Source: Bacteroidota bacterium
Lineage (GTDB): Bacteria; CLD3; SB21
Assembly: GCA_020438245.1 (NCBI GenBank)
Contig: JAGQUY010000183.1
Coordinates: 2,626-20,241 of the forward strand
DNA length: 17,616 nt
Direction: 5' to 3'
Shown: piece after piece, positions 1 to 7,488 of the stretch
Position numbering within the stretch: the first letter of the stretch is position 1
How the letters are laid out: the number at the start of each line of letters is the position of its first letter
The notes under the pieces: generated by a model
The model's input: only the letters and a program-made list of their open reading frames with translations
What the model was told of the DNA's origin: nothing
The model's database searches: none
Position numbers and translations under genes: made by a program

Positions 1-812
1 CCAATCCTGCCGAACGCGAGCAAAATCATGCGTAAATCACGGACATTCGTATTTCGAATCAAAATTTCACTGCCCGTTGATGCCGCAAGACCGATGATAC
101 TCCCGATTTCAATATGATCCGAGCCGATGGTATGCTCGCAGCCGCGCAGCTTGCGCACGCCTTCAATGGTCAGCACATTGCTGCCCACGCCGGATATGTT
201 CGCGCCCATGGCAATGAGCATGCGGCACAATCCCTGCACATGCGGTTCTGAGGCAGCGTTGCTTATCGTGGTCGTCCCGTTTGCCAGTACTGCCGCCATA
301 ACTGCGTTTTCCGTCGCCATGACACTGGCCTCATCGAGGAATAAATCTTGCCCCTTCAAACGGCTGCACTCCATCCGATAGAACTTTCGGCCCGCATCAA
401 CGGACACTCCGAATCCTTCGAGCGCTGCCAAGTGTGTGTCCAGACGTCGTCTTCCGATTTTATCACCTCCCGGTGAAGGAAGACTGATTTTTCCGCTTCG
501 TCCGAGCATCGAACCGGCGAAAAGAAACGATCCTCGAATTTCGGATGCAAGATCGTGGTCGGGTTCTGTCGTGCGGATTTCCGATGCTTGAATCCTCCAG
601 TCGCTCGGCCCCAGTTTGGTTACCTTGGCCCCAAGCTGTTCGGCAATCTTGAGCATCTGACGGGCATCGCTGACGTCCGGAAAATTCTTCAAAATCACCG
701 GTTCTTCCGTCAGCATACAGGCAGCGACCACCGGCAGCGCTTCGTTCTTATTACCCGCAGGAACCCATTCCCCGCTCAACGGGCGACCGCCTTCAACAAC
801 AAATTTTTCCAA
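1..812 (-). CDS. murA: UDP-N-acetylglucosamine 1-carboxyvinyltransferase MurA, 3' part missing (runs off left edge)
   Basis: MurA transfers enolpyruvate from PEP to UDP-GlcNAc, the first committed step of peptidoglycan synthesis in the cytoplasm. About 270 of the usual ~420 residues are present. Visible family marks are AGNKNEALP near residues 19-27 (with the catalytic Lys region) and PGGDKIGRRRLDTH at residues 114-127. The residue that is Cys115 in E. coli is Asp117 here (codon at 462-464), the variant known from Mycobacterium and Chlamydia that makes MurA insensitive to fosfomycin; the Arg after the loop is kept. There is no ATG near the N-terminus. I chose the TTG at 810-812 because a GGAGAG ribosome binding site lies 7 bases upstream and translation gives EKFVVEGGRPLSG, the normal MurA start. 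It begins one base after the eutN-like stop, so the two are probably co-translated. The family assignment is secure; the exact start is less so. Confidence 0.93.
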   Translation of the reverse strand, partial: MEKFVVEGGRPLSGEWVPAGNKNEALPVVAACMLTEEPVILKNFPDVSDARQMLKIAEQLGAKVTKLGPSDWRIQASEIRTTEPDHDLASEIRGSFLFAGSMLGRSGKISLPSPGGDKIGRRRLDTHLAALEGFGVSVDAGRKFYRMECSRLKGQDLFLDEASVMATENAVMAAVLANGTTTISNAASEPHVQGLCRMLIAMGANISGVGSNVLTIEGVRKLRGCEHTIGSDHIEIGSIIGLAASTGSEILIRNTNVRDLRMILLAFGRI

Positions 813-813
813 T

Positions 814-1092
814 TTACTTCTCTCCTTCCACCTGGTACCCGTCGATCACGCCGACAATGACCGCCTGGACGGGAATTTTCTTATTATTCAAAATGATGCG
901 GGCACCGCCGCCCTCTTTCATAACCAAGACAAGGTCTCCTTCTCCGGCATGCACTTCGTCAATGGCCAGCATATCCGGGCCAATCGGTTTCTTGTTCAGG
1001 TCAACCGGCTGTACGATCATTATCTTGTGACCGTTCAGATGCACGTTCTTATGGGTCGAGACTACAGAGCCGGTGACTTTGCAAATCGTCAT
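814..1092 (-). CDS. EutN/CcmL family (bacterial microcompartment vertex-type) protein
   Basis: A 92-residue protein, the usual length of the EutN/CcmL family (Pfam PF03319), whose pentamers cap the vertices of bacterial microcompartments and carboxysomes. The family pattern is clear: an N-terminal beta strand MTICKVTGSVVST, then HKIMIVQPVDLN near residues 22-33, the AIDEVHAGEGDLVLV segment near residues 43-57 with its conserved glycines, GGGAR near residues 61-65, and a C-terminal VIVGVIDGYQVE. The ATG overlaps the cinA stop by 4 bases (ATGA) and the stop lies one base before murA, so it is embedded in a housekeeping operon. No hexameric BMC-domain shell gene or signature enzyme is in the window. 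It may work with a shell locus elsewhere or have a separate role; the sequence cannot decide. Family confidence is high, function low. Confidence 0.88.
   Translation of the reverse strand: MTICKVTGSVVSTHKNVHLNGHKIMIVQPVDLNKKPIGPDMLAIDEVHAGEGDLVLVMKEGGGARIILNNKKIPVQAVIVGVIDGYQVEGEK
820..825 (-). promoter_or_regulatory. Ribosome binding site that fixes the TTG start of murA
   Basis: On the minus strand this reads GGAGAG, 7 bases before the TTG at 812-810. It sits inside the last codons of the eutN-like gene. It is the main reason for accepting a TTG start, as no ATG or GTG lies in frame at the expected N-terminus. Confidence 0.6.
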
Positions 1093-2357
1093 GATCGGAT
1101 GTCCATAAGATGTTTGCGAACTAAATCGATCGCAAACGTAGACAGTCGTTCCTTGAATGAAAGCCGGTCGATACCAAACGGTAAGGGGGTTATTTGTTTC
1201 ACGATGGAATGTTCTTTTGTGGCAAGTGCCACGAAGGCCAACCCAACGGGCTTGGCATCAGTCCCCCCTCCCGGACCTGCAATCCCGGTGGTTGCCAACC
1301 CAATGTCCGTTCCGGCTCGAGTGCGCATGTTCTCGGCCATGGCAACAGCTACTTCTTTGCTCACAGCGCCATACATTTCAATGAGTTCAGCCGGTACGCC
1401 CACATCGCGAATCTTGGCTTCGTTGCTGTACGCAACTACCCCCTCGATGAAGTACGAAGAACTTCCTGCGACGTTTGTAAACCGGTGAGCGATTAATCCG
1501 CCCGTACACGATTCGGCCGTCGCAACGGTCTTCTTCGAACCAAAAAGTAATCGGGCCGTGACGTCTTCCAACCGATCGTTGTCGAATCCATATACGCCCG
1601 CCCGGAAACTGCCGTCAATGGCGGATACGAACGCAGCCTCAGCCGATTGTATAATCTCCAGAGCTTGCTTTTCCTCGTGCAGCCTTGAAGTCAAACGAAT
1701 GTCGACTCCCCGGGTCATCTGAGGAAGAAAGGCAATGCTCAGATTCGAACGAAACCGATCGATCACGGGCTTCGTTTTCTCAAACAAAACCGACTCCGGA
1801 CTCCCAACCGTCCGAATTGTTCGATGGAGAATCGCGCTGGAGCGATCGAACTGAGACACAAAAGGAACAACGTGCGTTTCGAGCATCCACTCCATTTCCT
1901 TGGGAACGCCCTGCAGACAAAAATAGGTGGTCCGGTTCTTGGTGAACTTCAGGCCGGGAGCCGTTCCCTTTTGGTTGGAAAGATAACTGGCACCCAGAGG
2001 TATCATGGCCTGAACCTTGTTCGCTTCGCTCATGACCCTGCCGGCTTTGCTATACATACTTTCAATTTCATGAAGTGCCTTCGAGTCGAGTTGCAAAGGA
2101 GTTCCAAGATACCGGGCGACCGCTTCTCTCGTCATGTCATCGTGAGTGGGGCCCAATCCGCCGCAGGTAATCACCACATCGGAGGATGACGCTGCCTCCA
2201 ATGCGGAGACGATCGTTGACAACGAATCTCCGACTTTCGTTATCCTGACAACCTCCTGACCGTATTCGACGAGGCGCCGGCAAATGTGTGACGAATTCGT
2301 ATCCGTGATAAGACCCAGAACGATTTCGTCCCCGATCACGACAACTTCAACGCTCAT
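1089..2357 (-). CDS. cinA: CinA: MoCF-domain protein with C-terminal nicotinamide-nucleotide amidase (PncC) domain
   Basis: A 422-residue two-domain CinA of normal family length. The N-terminal domain (about residues 1-170) resembles molybdopterin-binding MoeA/MogA folds: MSVEVVVIGDEIVLG at the start, GGLGPTHDD at 66-74 and QGVPKEMEWML at 149-159. The C-terminal PncC domain (about 265-420) carries ATAESCTGG at 279-287 with the catalytic Ser283, Tyr310 in VVAYSNEAK, and TTGIAGPGGG at 356-365. The family hydrolyses NMN to nicotinate mononucleotide and ammonia in NAD recycling, and N-domain homologues act as ADP-ribose pyrophosphatases. I chose the ATG at 2355-2357 over an upstream TTG at 2381 because it begins exactly where CinA proteins begin. 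It lies 39 bases after ndk, and its stop overlaps the eutN-like start. Confidence 0.95.
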   Translation of the reverse strand: MSVEVVVIGDEIVLGLITDTNSSHICRRLVEYGQEVVRITKVGDSLSTIVSALEAASSSDVVITCGGLGPTHDDMTREAVARYLGTPLQLDSKALHEIESMYSKAGRVMSEANKVQAMIPLGASYLSNQKGTAPGLKFTKNRTTYFCLQGVPKEMEWMLETHVVPFVSQFDRSSAILHRTIRTVGSPESVLFEKTKPVIDRFRSNLSIAFLPQMTRGVDIRLTSRLHEEKQALEIIQSAEAAFVSAIDGSFRAGVYGFDNDRLEDVTARLLFGSKKTVATAESCTGGLIAHRFTNVAGSSSYFIEGVVAYSNEAKIRDVGVPAELIEMYGAVSKEVAVAMAENMRTRAGTDIGLATTGIAGPGGGTDAKPVGLAFVALATKEHSIVKQITPLPFGIDRLSFKERLSTFAIDLVRKHLMDIRS

Positions 2358-2396
2358 TAAATTGGAACCTAAAGCCACCAATTACGTAGTTTATTT

Positions 2397-2816
2397 TTAT
2401 CCAAGGAGCTCCGAGTCGCTGAAAAAGAAGCCGATTTCAATTTTTGCATTTTCGTCGGAATCGGAGCCGTGAACAATATTTTCTCCCTTGCTGTCGGCGA
2501 ATTCGCGGCGCACGGTTCCCGGTTCCGCTTCGGCGGGATCTGTGGCGCCAATGGTTTTGCGAAACGTGGCAACCGCATCGTTCCTCTCCAGTGCGATCGG
2601 AACGCAGGGACCCGAACTCATGAATGCAGTCAACTCTGCGAAAAATGGACGGCCTTTATGAACAGCGTAGAATCCTTCAGCCTGACTCTTGGTCAGTCTG
2701 ATCTGTTTCATAGCCAGCACCTTGAATCCGGCTTCCTGAATCTTGGAAAGTACTTTTCCCTGGAAATTTTTACGCACACAATCGGGTTTTAAAATAGCGA
2801 GGGTTCTGTTGCTCAT
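2397..2816 (-). CDS. ndk: Nucleoside diphosphate kinase
   Basis: 139 residues, the standard length. The enzyme moves the gamma phosphate between nucleoside triphosphates and diphosphates in the cytoplasm through a phospho-histidine. The N-terminus NRTLAILKPDCV is the family signature, and the active site ENIVHGSDS at 112-120 places the phosphorylated histidine at His116. GRPFF at 55-59 is also typical. The ATG has a strong AAGGAAA site 4 bases upstream (2821-2827 on the plus strand). It is the first gene of a minus-strand run with cinA, the eutN-like gene and murA, and a sigma-70-like promoter candidate lies about 70 bases upstream. The C-terminal tail (FFFSDSELLG) looks ordinary for the family. 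Confidence 0.97.
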   Translation of the reverse strand: MSNRTLAILKPDCVRKNFQGKVLSKIQEAGFKVLAMKQIRLTKSQAEGFYAVHKGRPFFAELTAFMSSGPCVPIALERNDAVATFRKTIGATDPAEAEPGTVRREFADSKGENIVHGSDSDENAKIEIGFFFSDSELLG

Positions 2817-2890
2817 GGTGTTTCCTTATGGATTAAACGATGAATGATTGCTTGCTTTATCTTGCTAATTTTTCTACGTTTGGTGTCGCC

Positions 2891-2919
2891 AATATAGGCC
2901 TATCGGCCATTCGGAGCAA
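2891..2919 (-). promoter_or_regulatory. Candidate sigma-70-type promoter for the ndk-cinA-eutN-murA operon
   Basis: On the minus strand TTGCTC (2914-2919) is followed after 17 bases by TATATT (2891-2896). The -10 matches consensus at 5 of 6 positions, the -35 at only 3 of 6. Transcription would start near 2884, about 68 bases before the ndk ATG. A perfect 10-base palindrome ATAGGCCTAT (2894-2903) overlaps the -10 and spacer and could be an operator. If the organism uses a Bacteroidota-like sigma factor, these consensus rules may not apply. Confidence 0.35.
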
Positions 2920-2978
2920 TTCCTTTTTGTGGGGCAGCATTTAAATTAATGGGTACTATTTTGAAGGGAGTCTTGGTT

Positions 2979-5900
2979 ATGAGGCAATTTGTTGTGGGGG
3001 CGTTCGTCGCGGGTTTATTCGTAGCAGGCCTGCTGAGCAACGTCCACGCCCAGGAAGAACAAAAGTACTTCGGGCAAAACAAGGTCCAATACAAGGATTA
3101 CCAATGGAACTATCTCCAATCCGAACATTTTGACATCTATTTTTATGAAGGCGGTAAAGAGCTGGCTGCGTTCGCAGCCGACGCGGCGGAAAGTGCATAT
3201 GTTTCGATCATAGCGAATTTCAAAGATTATGAAATTCAAAATCGGATCGCCTTCGTTATCTACAACTCGCACAATCAATTTCAGCAAACCAATGTTCTCG
3301 ACGAATACCTCAGTGAAGGGATTGGCGGCGTTACCGAACTTTTCAAAAACAGAATCGTTCTGCCGTATGAAGGCGACTATGAAAAATATCGGCATGTAAT
3401 TCATCACGAACTGGTCCATGGAGTCATGAACGATTATATGTACGGCGGCTCCATTCAAGGACTCATTACAGGACGAATTCGTGTACAGATTCCGGGATGG
3501 GTGGCAGAGGGTTTGGCTGAGTATGATTCGCGGCACAAAGACTTCAATACCCAGTCCGATATGTTCGTTCGGGACGCCGTCATGGAAGCGTACCTGCCGA
3601 CGATATCGGAGATGCAGGGGTACGCGGTCTATACGGTGGGACCCACCATTTTTACGTACATGGAAGAAAAATACGGCAAGCCGAAGGTGTCGGAATTCAT
3701 GACCAAACTCCGCGTGGCCGGCACTACAAATGCCACCTTCGAATCGACGTTCGGAATGAAGGAGGAAGAGTTCAATGAAAAGTGGCAGATGTACCATCGG
3801 AAAATCTATTTCCCGGATATCGCCAAGATGGTGTCGGTGAAAGAAATCGGCAAGCAGTTGACTTACCATGACCGGGATAAGAATTTTTACAACATCACAC
3901 CTACCATGGCTCCGCAGGGCGACAAAATTGCCTACCTGACGGACAAGTCGGGGTACGCGGACATCATGCTCATTTCGTCGATCGACGGAACGGTTTTGAA
4001 AAAACTGGTGTCCGGTGAGAAAACGCCCAGTCTCGAAGAACTCCACTGGCTCAGTCCGGGCATGAGCTGGAGCCCGGATGGCAAACAACTGGTTTTCGCA
4101 GCCAAAGCAAGCGACAGCGACGCGCTGTTGATTGTCGACGTGGAAACAGGACGAATTACAAAATATGCATGGCCCGAGCTCGAAGGTGTGTTTGGCGGTT
4201 CGTGGAGCCCGGACGGAAAAACAATCGCCTTCACCGGAATGGTGCACGGCCAGTCAGACGTATACCTGATGGATCTGGGATCGAAAAAGATACAGAAACT
4301 GACGGATGATATTTTCAGTGATACCCGGCCGGTATTTTCAAGGGATGGAACCAAGATAGCCTTTGTCTCCGACCGGAGGGACTTTCTAAGTGCACCACCC
4401 AAGACTTTTGATATCACCACGTACAATTACAAACAGACCGACATCTACGTGATGAACGCAGACGGATCGGGCATGGAACGCATCACCACGGAGGAAATGG
4501 ACGATAGCTGGCCGGAATGGGGCCCGGATAACACAAAATTGTTATACACTTCGGATCGGAATGGTGTTTCCAATTTATATGTTGCCGACTTGGCATCGAA
4601 AACAACCTATGCGATCACCAATGTGTTAAGTGGAGTCTTTCAACCGTCTCTCAGCAAAGATGGAAAATTCCTGGCCTTCTCCGGCTTCAGCAAGAGCGGC
4701 TTCGATATTTACACGTTGAACAGTCCATTTGACCAGCCGGCGATCGATCTCCCGATTACGATCTCGATGAAGAAATTCCGAAAGCAAAAAGACCTTCCGG
4801 AAACACTCAGCAAAGAAATCGGTCTGGGTAAAGCCGACTCAGCCGTCACCCTGACCGAGGTGCGCTTTTCCGGAGACAGCGCCTCCATCGCCGCCGACAC
4901 GTCCAAGGCCAAGGACGCCGGTATCTCTTTCCAGAATTTTATTTTCTCCGGACTGGACGACGACAAATCGAAACCGAAATCGGACCAGGAGGCCGAACCG
5001 GAAGACCCGGATGACTTTGTCAAGCTTCCGGAGCGGATCTATAAGACGCAGGACGGAGAATACCGTATCCGTAATTATCGTGTGCGATTCACACCCGATT
5101 TGGTGTACGGTTCCGCCGGTTTCAACACCTTAACGGGATTCAGTGGTATCACCCAAATGGCCTTTTCGGATATCCTCGGCAATCACAGGCTCCTTTTTGG
5201 CACAAACCTTTTCTTTGACCTGAAAAACAGCACGTTTTACGGTACCTATGCGTACTTGTCCAGACGCACCGACTACAGCGTCACGGCTTTTCATACCGCC
5301 TATTCGTTTGCCACCGACTACGTAGATGAGCGCGTTGCACCGGCACAACCCGGCTTCGACGGATTTGCGGACAGCTTCATTAGATACCGTAATTACGGGG
5401 TTACCTTCTCCGCCTCCCGACCGTTCAACCGTTTCAACCGATTCGATGTGAATGTTACCCAGTTTACCCTGGCCCGTGAAACAACGCTTGCCGGAAATAT
5501 CAACGGCATTACCCAGAAGAGCCAGGTGCCCCTACTTGGTCCCACGCGCCGCAGCACCAATACTATTATCGGCACGGCGCTGACGCATGACAACTCTCTT
5601 TTGACTTATTTTGGACCATTTGATGGACAACGTGCACAGTTGGCCGTTTTCGGAAGCCCCGGATACGGGACCAATGGTCTGAAATTCATGACGGTCACCG
5701 CGGATGCCCGGAAATACATCTGGTTCAAACGGTTCTACTCGTTTGCTTTTCGTGGAAGCGGCGGCGCCACCTACGGACGTAATCCGCAACGTTTCTTTGT
5801 CGGCGGACTCGACAATTGGATTCTGCCGCACTTCACCAATGGTGATATTATCGTCGATACCTTTGAGGACTTCTTGGCCACGTTTGTCACGCCGTTACGA

Positions 5901-6350
5901 GGCAGCGACTATTATGAACTCCAGGGAACGAGATATTTTTCATCGAATTTCGAATTTCGCTTCCCCTTGATCCACTTTGCCCAATTAGGATTTCCGCTGC
6001 CCCTCTTTTTACAGTCGATTCGCGGAGTGACCTTTATTGATTTTGGGGCGGCATGGGGCGGTGAAGAACGAACGTTCGTCGATCAGAATGGCGATGAGCA
6101 TAAAGCGACGTACCGGTACATCGACCGCAACGGAAACATTGTATACAACCGCGCCAAATTTGACTGGGGACAGACCCTCAAAGGAGAGCCCGGACCGGTT
6201 TTCCAGGATGCACGAATCGGATACGGGTACGGTATTCGTGCCCTGCTGGGCTTCTTTGTGCTCAGGTATGATGTTGCGTGGAATATTCGTAATCCGAGAA
6301 GAGGTGGCGGAGACGCCAAACACTACTGGTCGATTGGAGCTGATTTCTAG
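2979..6350 (+). CDS. Exported gluzincin-protease / PD40 (TolB-like) propeller / BamA-like outer-membrane barrel fusion
   Basis: A 1123-residue exported protein. I chose the ATG at 2979 because GGGAG lies 8 bases upstream and the product opens with a short signal peptide (MRQFVVGAFVAGLFVAGLL, cut near VHAQ-E); an ATG at 2949 has no such site and adds 10 residues. Part 1, to about residue 290, is peptidase-MA-like: HELVH at 143-147 (bases 3405-3419) and WVAEGLAEY, with Glu177 as the likely third zinc ligand. Part 2, about 305-585, is a propeller with roughly six PD40 repeats of the form SPDGKxIAF, with DIYVMNADGS-type strands. An acidic linker follows, rich in D, E, K and P. Part 3, about 700-1123, is beta-strand-rich like BamA/TamA (D15 surface antigen) and ends in Phe as outer-membrane barrels do. 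It would sit in the outer membrane with protease and propeller in the periplasm. The substrate is unknown. It stands alone on its strand. Confidence 0.85.
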   Translation: MRQFVVGAFVAGLFVAGLLSNVHAQEEQKYFGQNKVQYKDYQWNYLQSEHFDIYFYEGGKELAAFAADAAESAYVSIIANFKDYEIQNRIAFVIYNSHNQFQQTNVLDEYLSEGIGGVTELFKNRIVLPYEGDYEKYRHVIHHELVHGVMNDYMYGGSIQGLITGRIRVQIPGWVAEGLAEYDSRHKDFNTQSDMFVRDAVMEAYLPTISEMQGYAVYTVGPTIFTYMEEKYGKPKVSEFMTKLRVAGTTNATFESTFGMKEEEFNEKWQMYHRKIYFPDIAKMVSVKEIGKQLTYHDRDKNFYNITPTMAPQGDKIAYLTDKSGYADIMLISSIDGTVLKKLVSGEKTPSLEELHWLSPGMSWSPDGKQLVFAAKASDSDALLIVDVETGRITKYAWPELEGVFGGSWSPDGKTIAFTGMVHGQSDVYLMDLGSKKIQKLTDDIFSDTRPVFSRDGTKIAFVSDRRDFLSAPPKTFDITTYNYKQTDIYVMNADGSGMERITTEEMDDSWPEWGPDNTKLLYTSDRNGVSNLYVADLASKTTYAITNVLSGVFQPSLSKDGKFLAFSGFSKSGFDIYTLNSPFDQPAIDLPITISMKKFRKQKDLPETLSKEIGLGKADSAVTLTEVRFSGDSASIAADTSKAKDAGISFQNFIFSGLDDDKSKPKSDQEAEPEDPDDFVKLPERIYKTQDGEYRIRNYRVRFTPDLVYGSAGFNTLTGFSGITQMAFSDILGNHRLLFGTNLFFDLKNSTFYGTYAYLSRRTDYSVTAFHTAYSFATDYVDERVAPAQPGFDGFADSFIRYRNYGVTFSASRPFNRFNRFDVNVTQFTLARETTLAGNINGITQKSQVPLLGPTRRSTNTIIGTALTHDNSLLTYFGPFDGQRAQLAVFGSPGYGTNGLKFMTVTADARKYIWFKRFYSFAFRGSGGATYGRNPQRFFVGGLDNWILPHFTNGDIIVDTFEDFLATFVTPLRGSDYYELQGTRYFSSNFEFRFPLIHFAQLGFPLPLFLQSIRGVTFIDFGAAWGGEERTFVDQNGDEHKATYRYIDRNGNIVYNRAKFDWGQTLKGEPGPVFQDARIGYGYGIRALLGFFVLRYDVAWNIRNPRRGGGDAKHYWSIGADF

Positions 6351-7069
6351 GTGGACTGAACCCGAAAGCTCTCGAGGATAATTTCTGAAGTGGGGGTCTT
6401 TACCGATCTTGGTACGTTGGGCTCCAATGCTTCGGTATAGTCAAATGTTCCGCGTTTCCAAACAGACATGGTGAACATCGCCCGTTCGTCGGTGTCGTCA
6501 CCCAATTCGGCCCGGATGATTTCCCCCTTATCGACAAAAATCTTCGCCTCGGGATAATGCGGTCTCCGGATTCCGAGGGTTCCCGTCTTTTTATGGATAT
6601 GAAGTAGTTGAAGAATCTCAATCAAGCTCAACTCCGACAAGTCGCCCGTGAAGGTGGCTTTCTTGGGCGCGTCAATCTCGTCAATTCTATTTTTTCTTTT
6701 CAACAAGTCCTGCACCTTACCAAGCAGGATGTCCTTGTTAATTTCCGACTTCACTAAGTATTGATCGGCACCGGCTCTGAATCCTCTCTTTTGCGTCACC
6801 TCCGCTTCGATGCCGCTTAGAAACATGAATGGCACCATCGGCGTATCCGACTCCGTTCGGATTTTCTGACACATGGAAATCCCGTCCAGCTTGGGCATCA
6901 TGACATCGGCTATCACGAGATCGGGTTTTTGTTCCAGGACCATTTCAAGCCCGGTTTCCCCGTTGTCTGCATGAATGACATGATACCCCTCTTTTTCGAG
7001 GTTCATCATCAGCAACTTCGTAATGTGCGGATTGTCATCGACAATCAGAATCGTAGGCGTAGAAGACAT
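6347..7069 (-). CDS. Response regulator: receiver domain plus PATAN/DUF4388 output domain
   Basis: 240 residues. The receiver (about 5-125) has the acidic pair Asp11-Asp12, phospho-acceptor Asp55 in DLVIADVMMPKLDG, Ser85 in FLSG and Lys107 in YLVKSE, so it should be phosphorylatable. The rest (about 137-240) matches the DUF4388/PATAN pattern: FTGDLSELSLIEILQLLHIHKKTGTL, then KIFVDKGEIIRAELGD and a GTFDYTE strand. PATAN domains are thought to mediate protein contacts in signalling rather than bind DNA, so this is probably not a transcription factor. No obvious ribosome binding site precedes the ATG. It lies downstream of a terminator, so it likely has its own promoter. Its TAG stop shares the CTAG tetranucleotide with the stop of the convergent barrel-protease gene. 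The partner kinase is not identifiable here. Confidence 0.88.
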   Translation of the reverse strand: MSSTPTILIVDDNPHITKLLMMNLEKEGYHVIHADNGETGLEMVLEQKPDLVIADVMMPKLDGISMCQKIRTESDTPMVPFMFLSGIEAEVTQKRGFRAGADQYLVKSEINKDILLGKVQDLLKRKNRIDEIDAPKKATFTGDLSELSLIEILQLLHIHKKTGTLGIRRPHYPEAKIFVDKGEIIRAELGDDTDERAMFTMSVWKRGTFDYTEALEPNVPRSVKTPTSEIILESFRVQST

Positions 7070-7090
7070 GAGAACCGTACGTTAATGAGA

Positions 7091-7123
7091 CGCACCAAGG
7101 TAGAAAATTAATGACTTGGTACG
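7091..7123. repeat. Imperfect inverted repeat upstream of the PATAN response regulator
   Basis: CGCACCAAG (7091-7099) and CTTGGTACG (7115-7123) pair at 8 of 9 positions with a 15-base AT-rich spacer. It lies about 22-54 bases before the response-regulator ATG, where a regulator site or 5' leader hairpin could sit. The match could be chance, and no function can be assigned. Confidence 0.25.
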
Positions 7124-7140
7124 CAAGAAGAAACGTCTCC

Positions 7141-7177
7141 AAAACAAAAAAAGGCCGTCCCGAACCGGAAACGGCCT
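7141..7177 (-). terminator. Rho-independent terminator after the short receiver gene
   Basis: Read on the minus strand, AGGCCGT and ACGGCCT form a 7-base GC-rich stem (7171-7177 with 7152-7158). A further CCG/CGG pairing lies inside the loop, and a run of seven T and then GTTTT follows. It lies about 46 bases past the stop of the 76-residue gene and before the response regulator, separating the two units. Confidence 0.8.
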
Positions 7178-7222
7178 CTTCCCTTAATCCCGCAGCTCAG
7201 TCTGACGAACTTGCGAGGCGTT

Positions 7223-7453
7223 TCATTTCCTGACTTGCTCCACAGAATTCTCCGTGTGCTTTTGCAATAGAACACGCGCATCGCGATGCCTGACATTGAG
7301 CAGGAGAAAATCGCACTCCATTTTGTTCAACAACCGTTGAGCGGTCTCCAATCTGGTTGCCGTTATGATTTCAAAACCCTCCCTCGATAAGACCTGTCTC
7401 GCCGTGCCCAATTCTATCAAGTCATCGTCCAGGATCAATATTCTTTTTTTCAT
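7223..7453 (-). CDS. Short, degenerate receiver-like protein (76 residues)
   Basis: It starts like a response regulator: MKKRILILDDDLIELG gives the first beta strand with acidic residues 9-11, then a helix and GFEIITATRLETAQRLL. The fourth unit is CDFLLLNVRHRD, with Asn53 where the phospho-acceptor Asp should be. The protein stops after residue 76, so the second half of the receiver fold, with the conserved Thr/Ser and Lys, is absent. Downstream frames do not encode the missing half, so a simple frameshift does not explain it. The longer reading back to 7588 adds unrelated sequence; I chose the ATG at 7453 because the receiver strand begins there, although its ribosome binding site is weak. 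It has a sigma-54-like element in front and a good terminator behind, which suggests a maintained unit. It could be a pseudo-receiver or a decaying remnant. Confidence 0.6.
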   Translation of the reverse strand: MKKRILILDDDLIELGTARQVLSREGFEIITATRLETAQRLLNKMECDFLLLNVRHRDARVLLQKHTENSVEQVRK

Positions 7454-7488
7454 TCCGGCGTCCGTTTGCAGAGGCTGTGCAATATTCA

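Noticed and set aside
356..550. A 64-codon minus-strand frame in the murA region
   Set aside because: It is an out-of-frame reading of murA; the murA frame holds the PGGD loop and runs on in both directions.
1219..1232. GTGGCAAGTGCCAC, a 6-base inverted repeat with 2-base centre
   Set aside because: It is inside cinA coding sequence, far from any start. A chance match or codon constraint is enough to explain it.
3015..4247. A 410-codon open frame on the minus strand opposite the protease-propeller gene
   Set aside because: It lies fully inside a gene with strong domain evidence, its translation resembles no family, and it reads like the mirror of a GC-biased coding frame.
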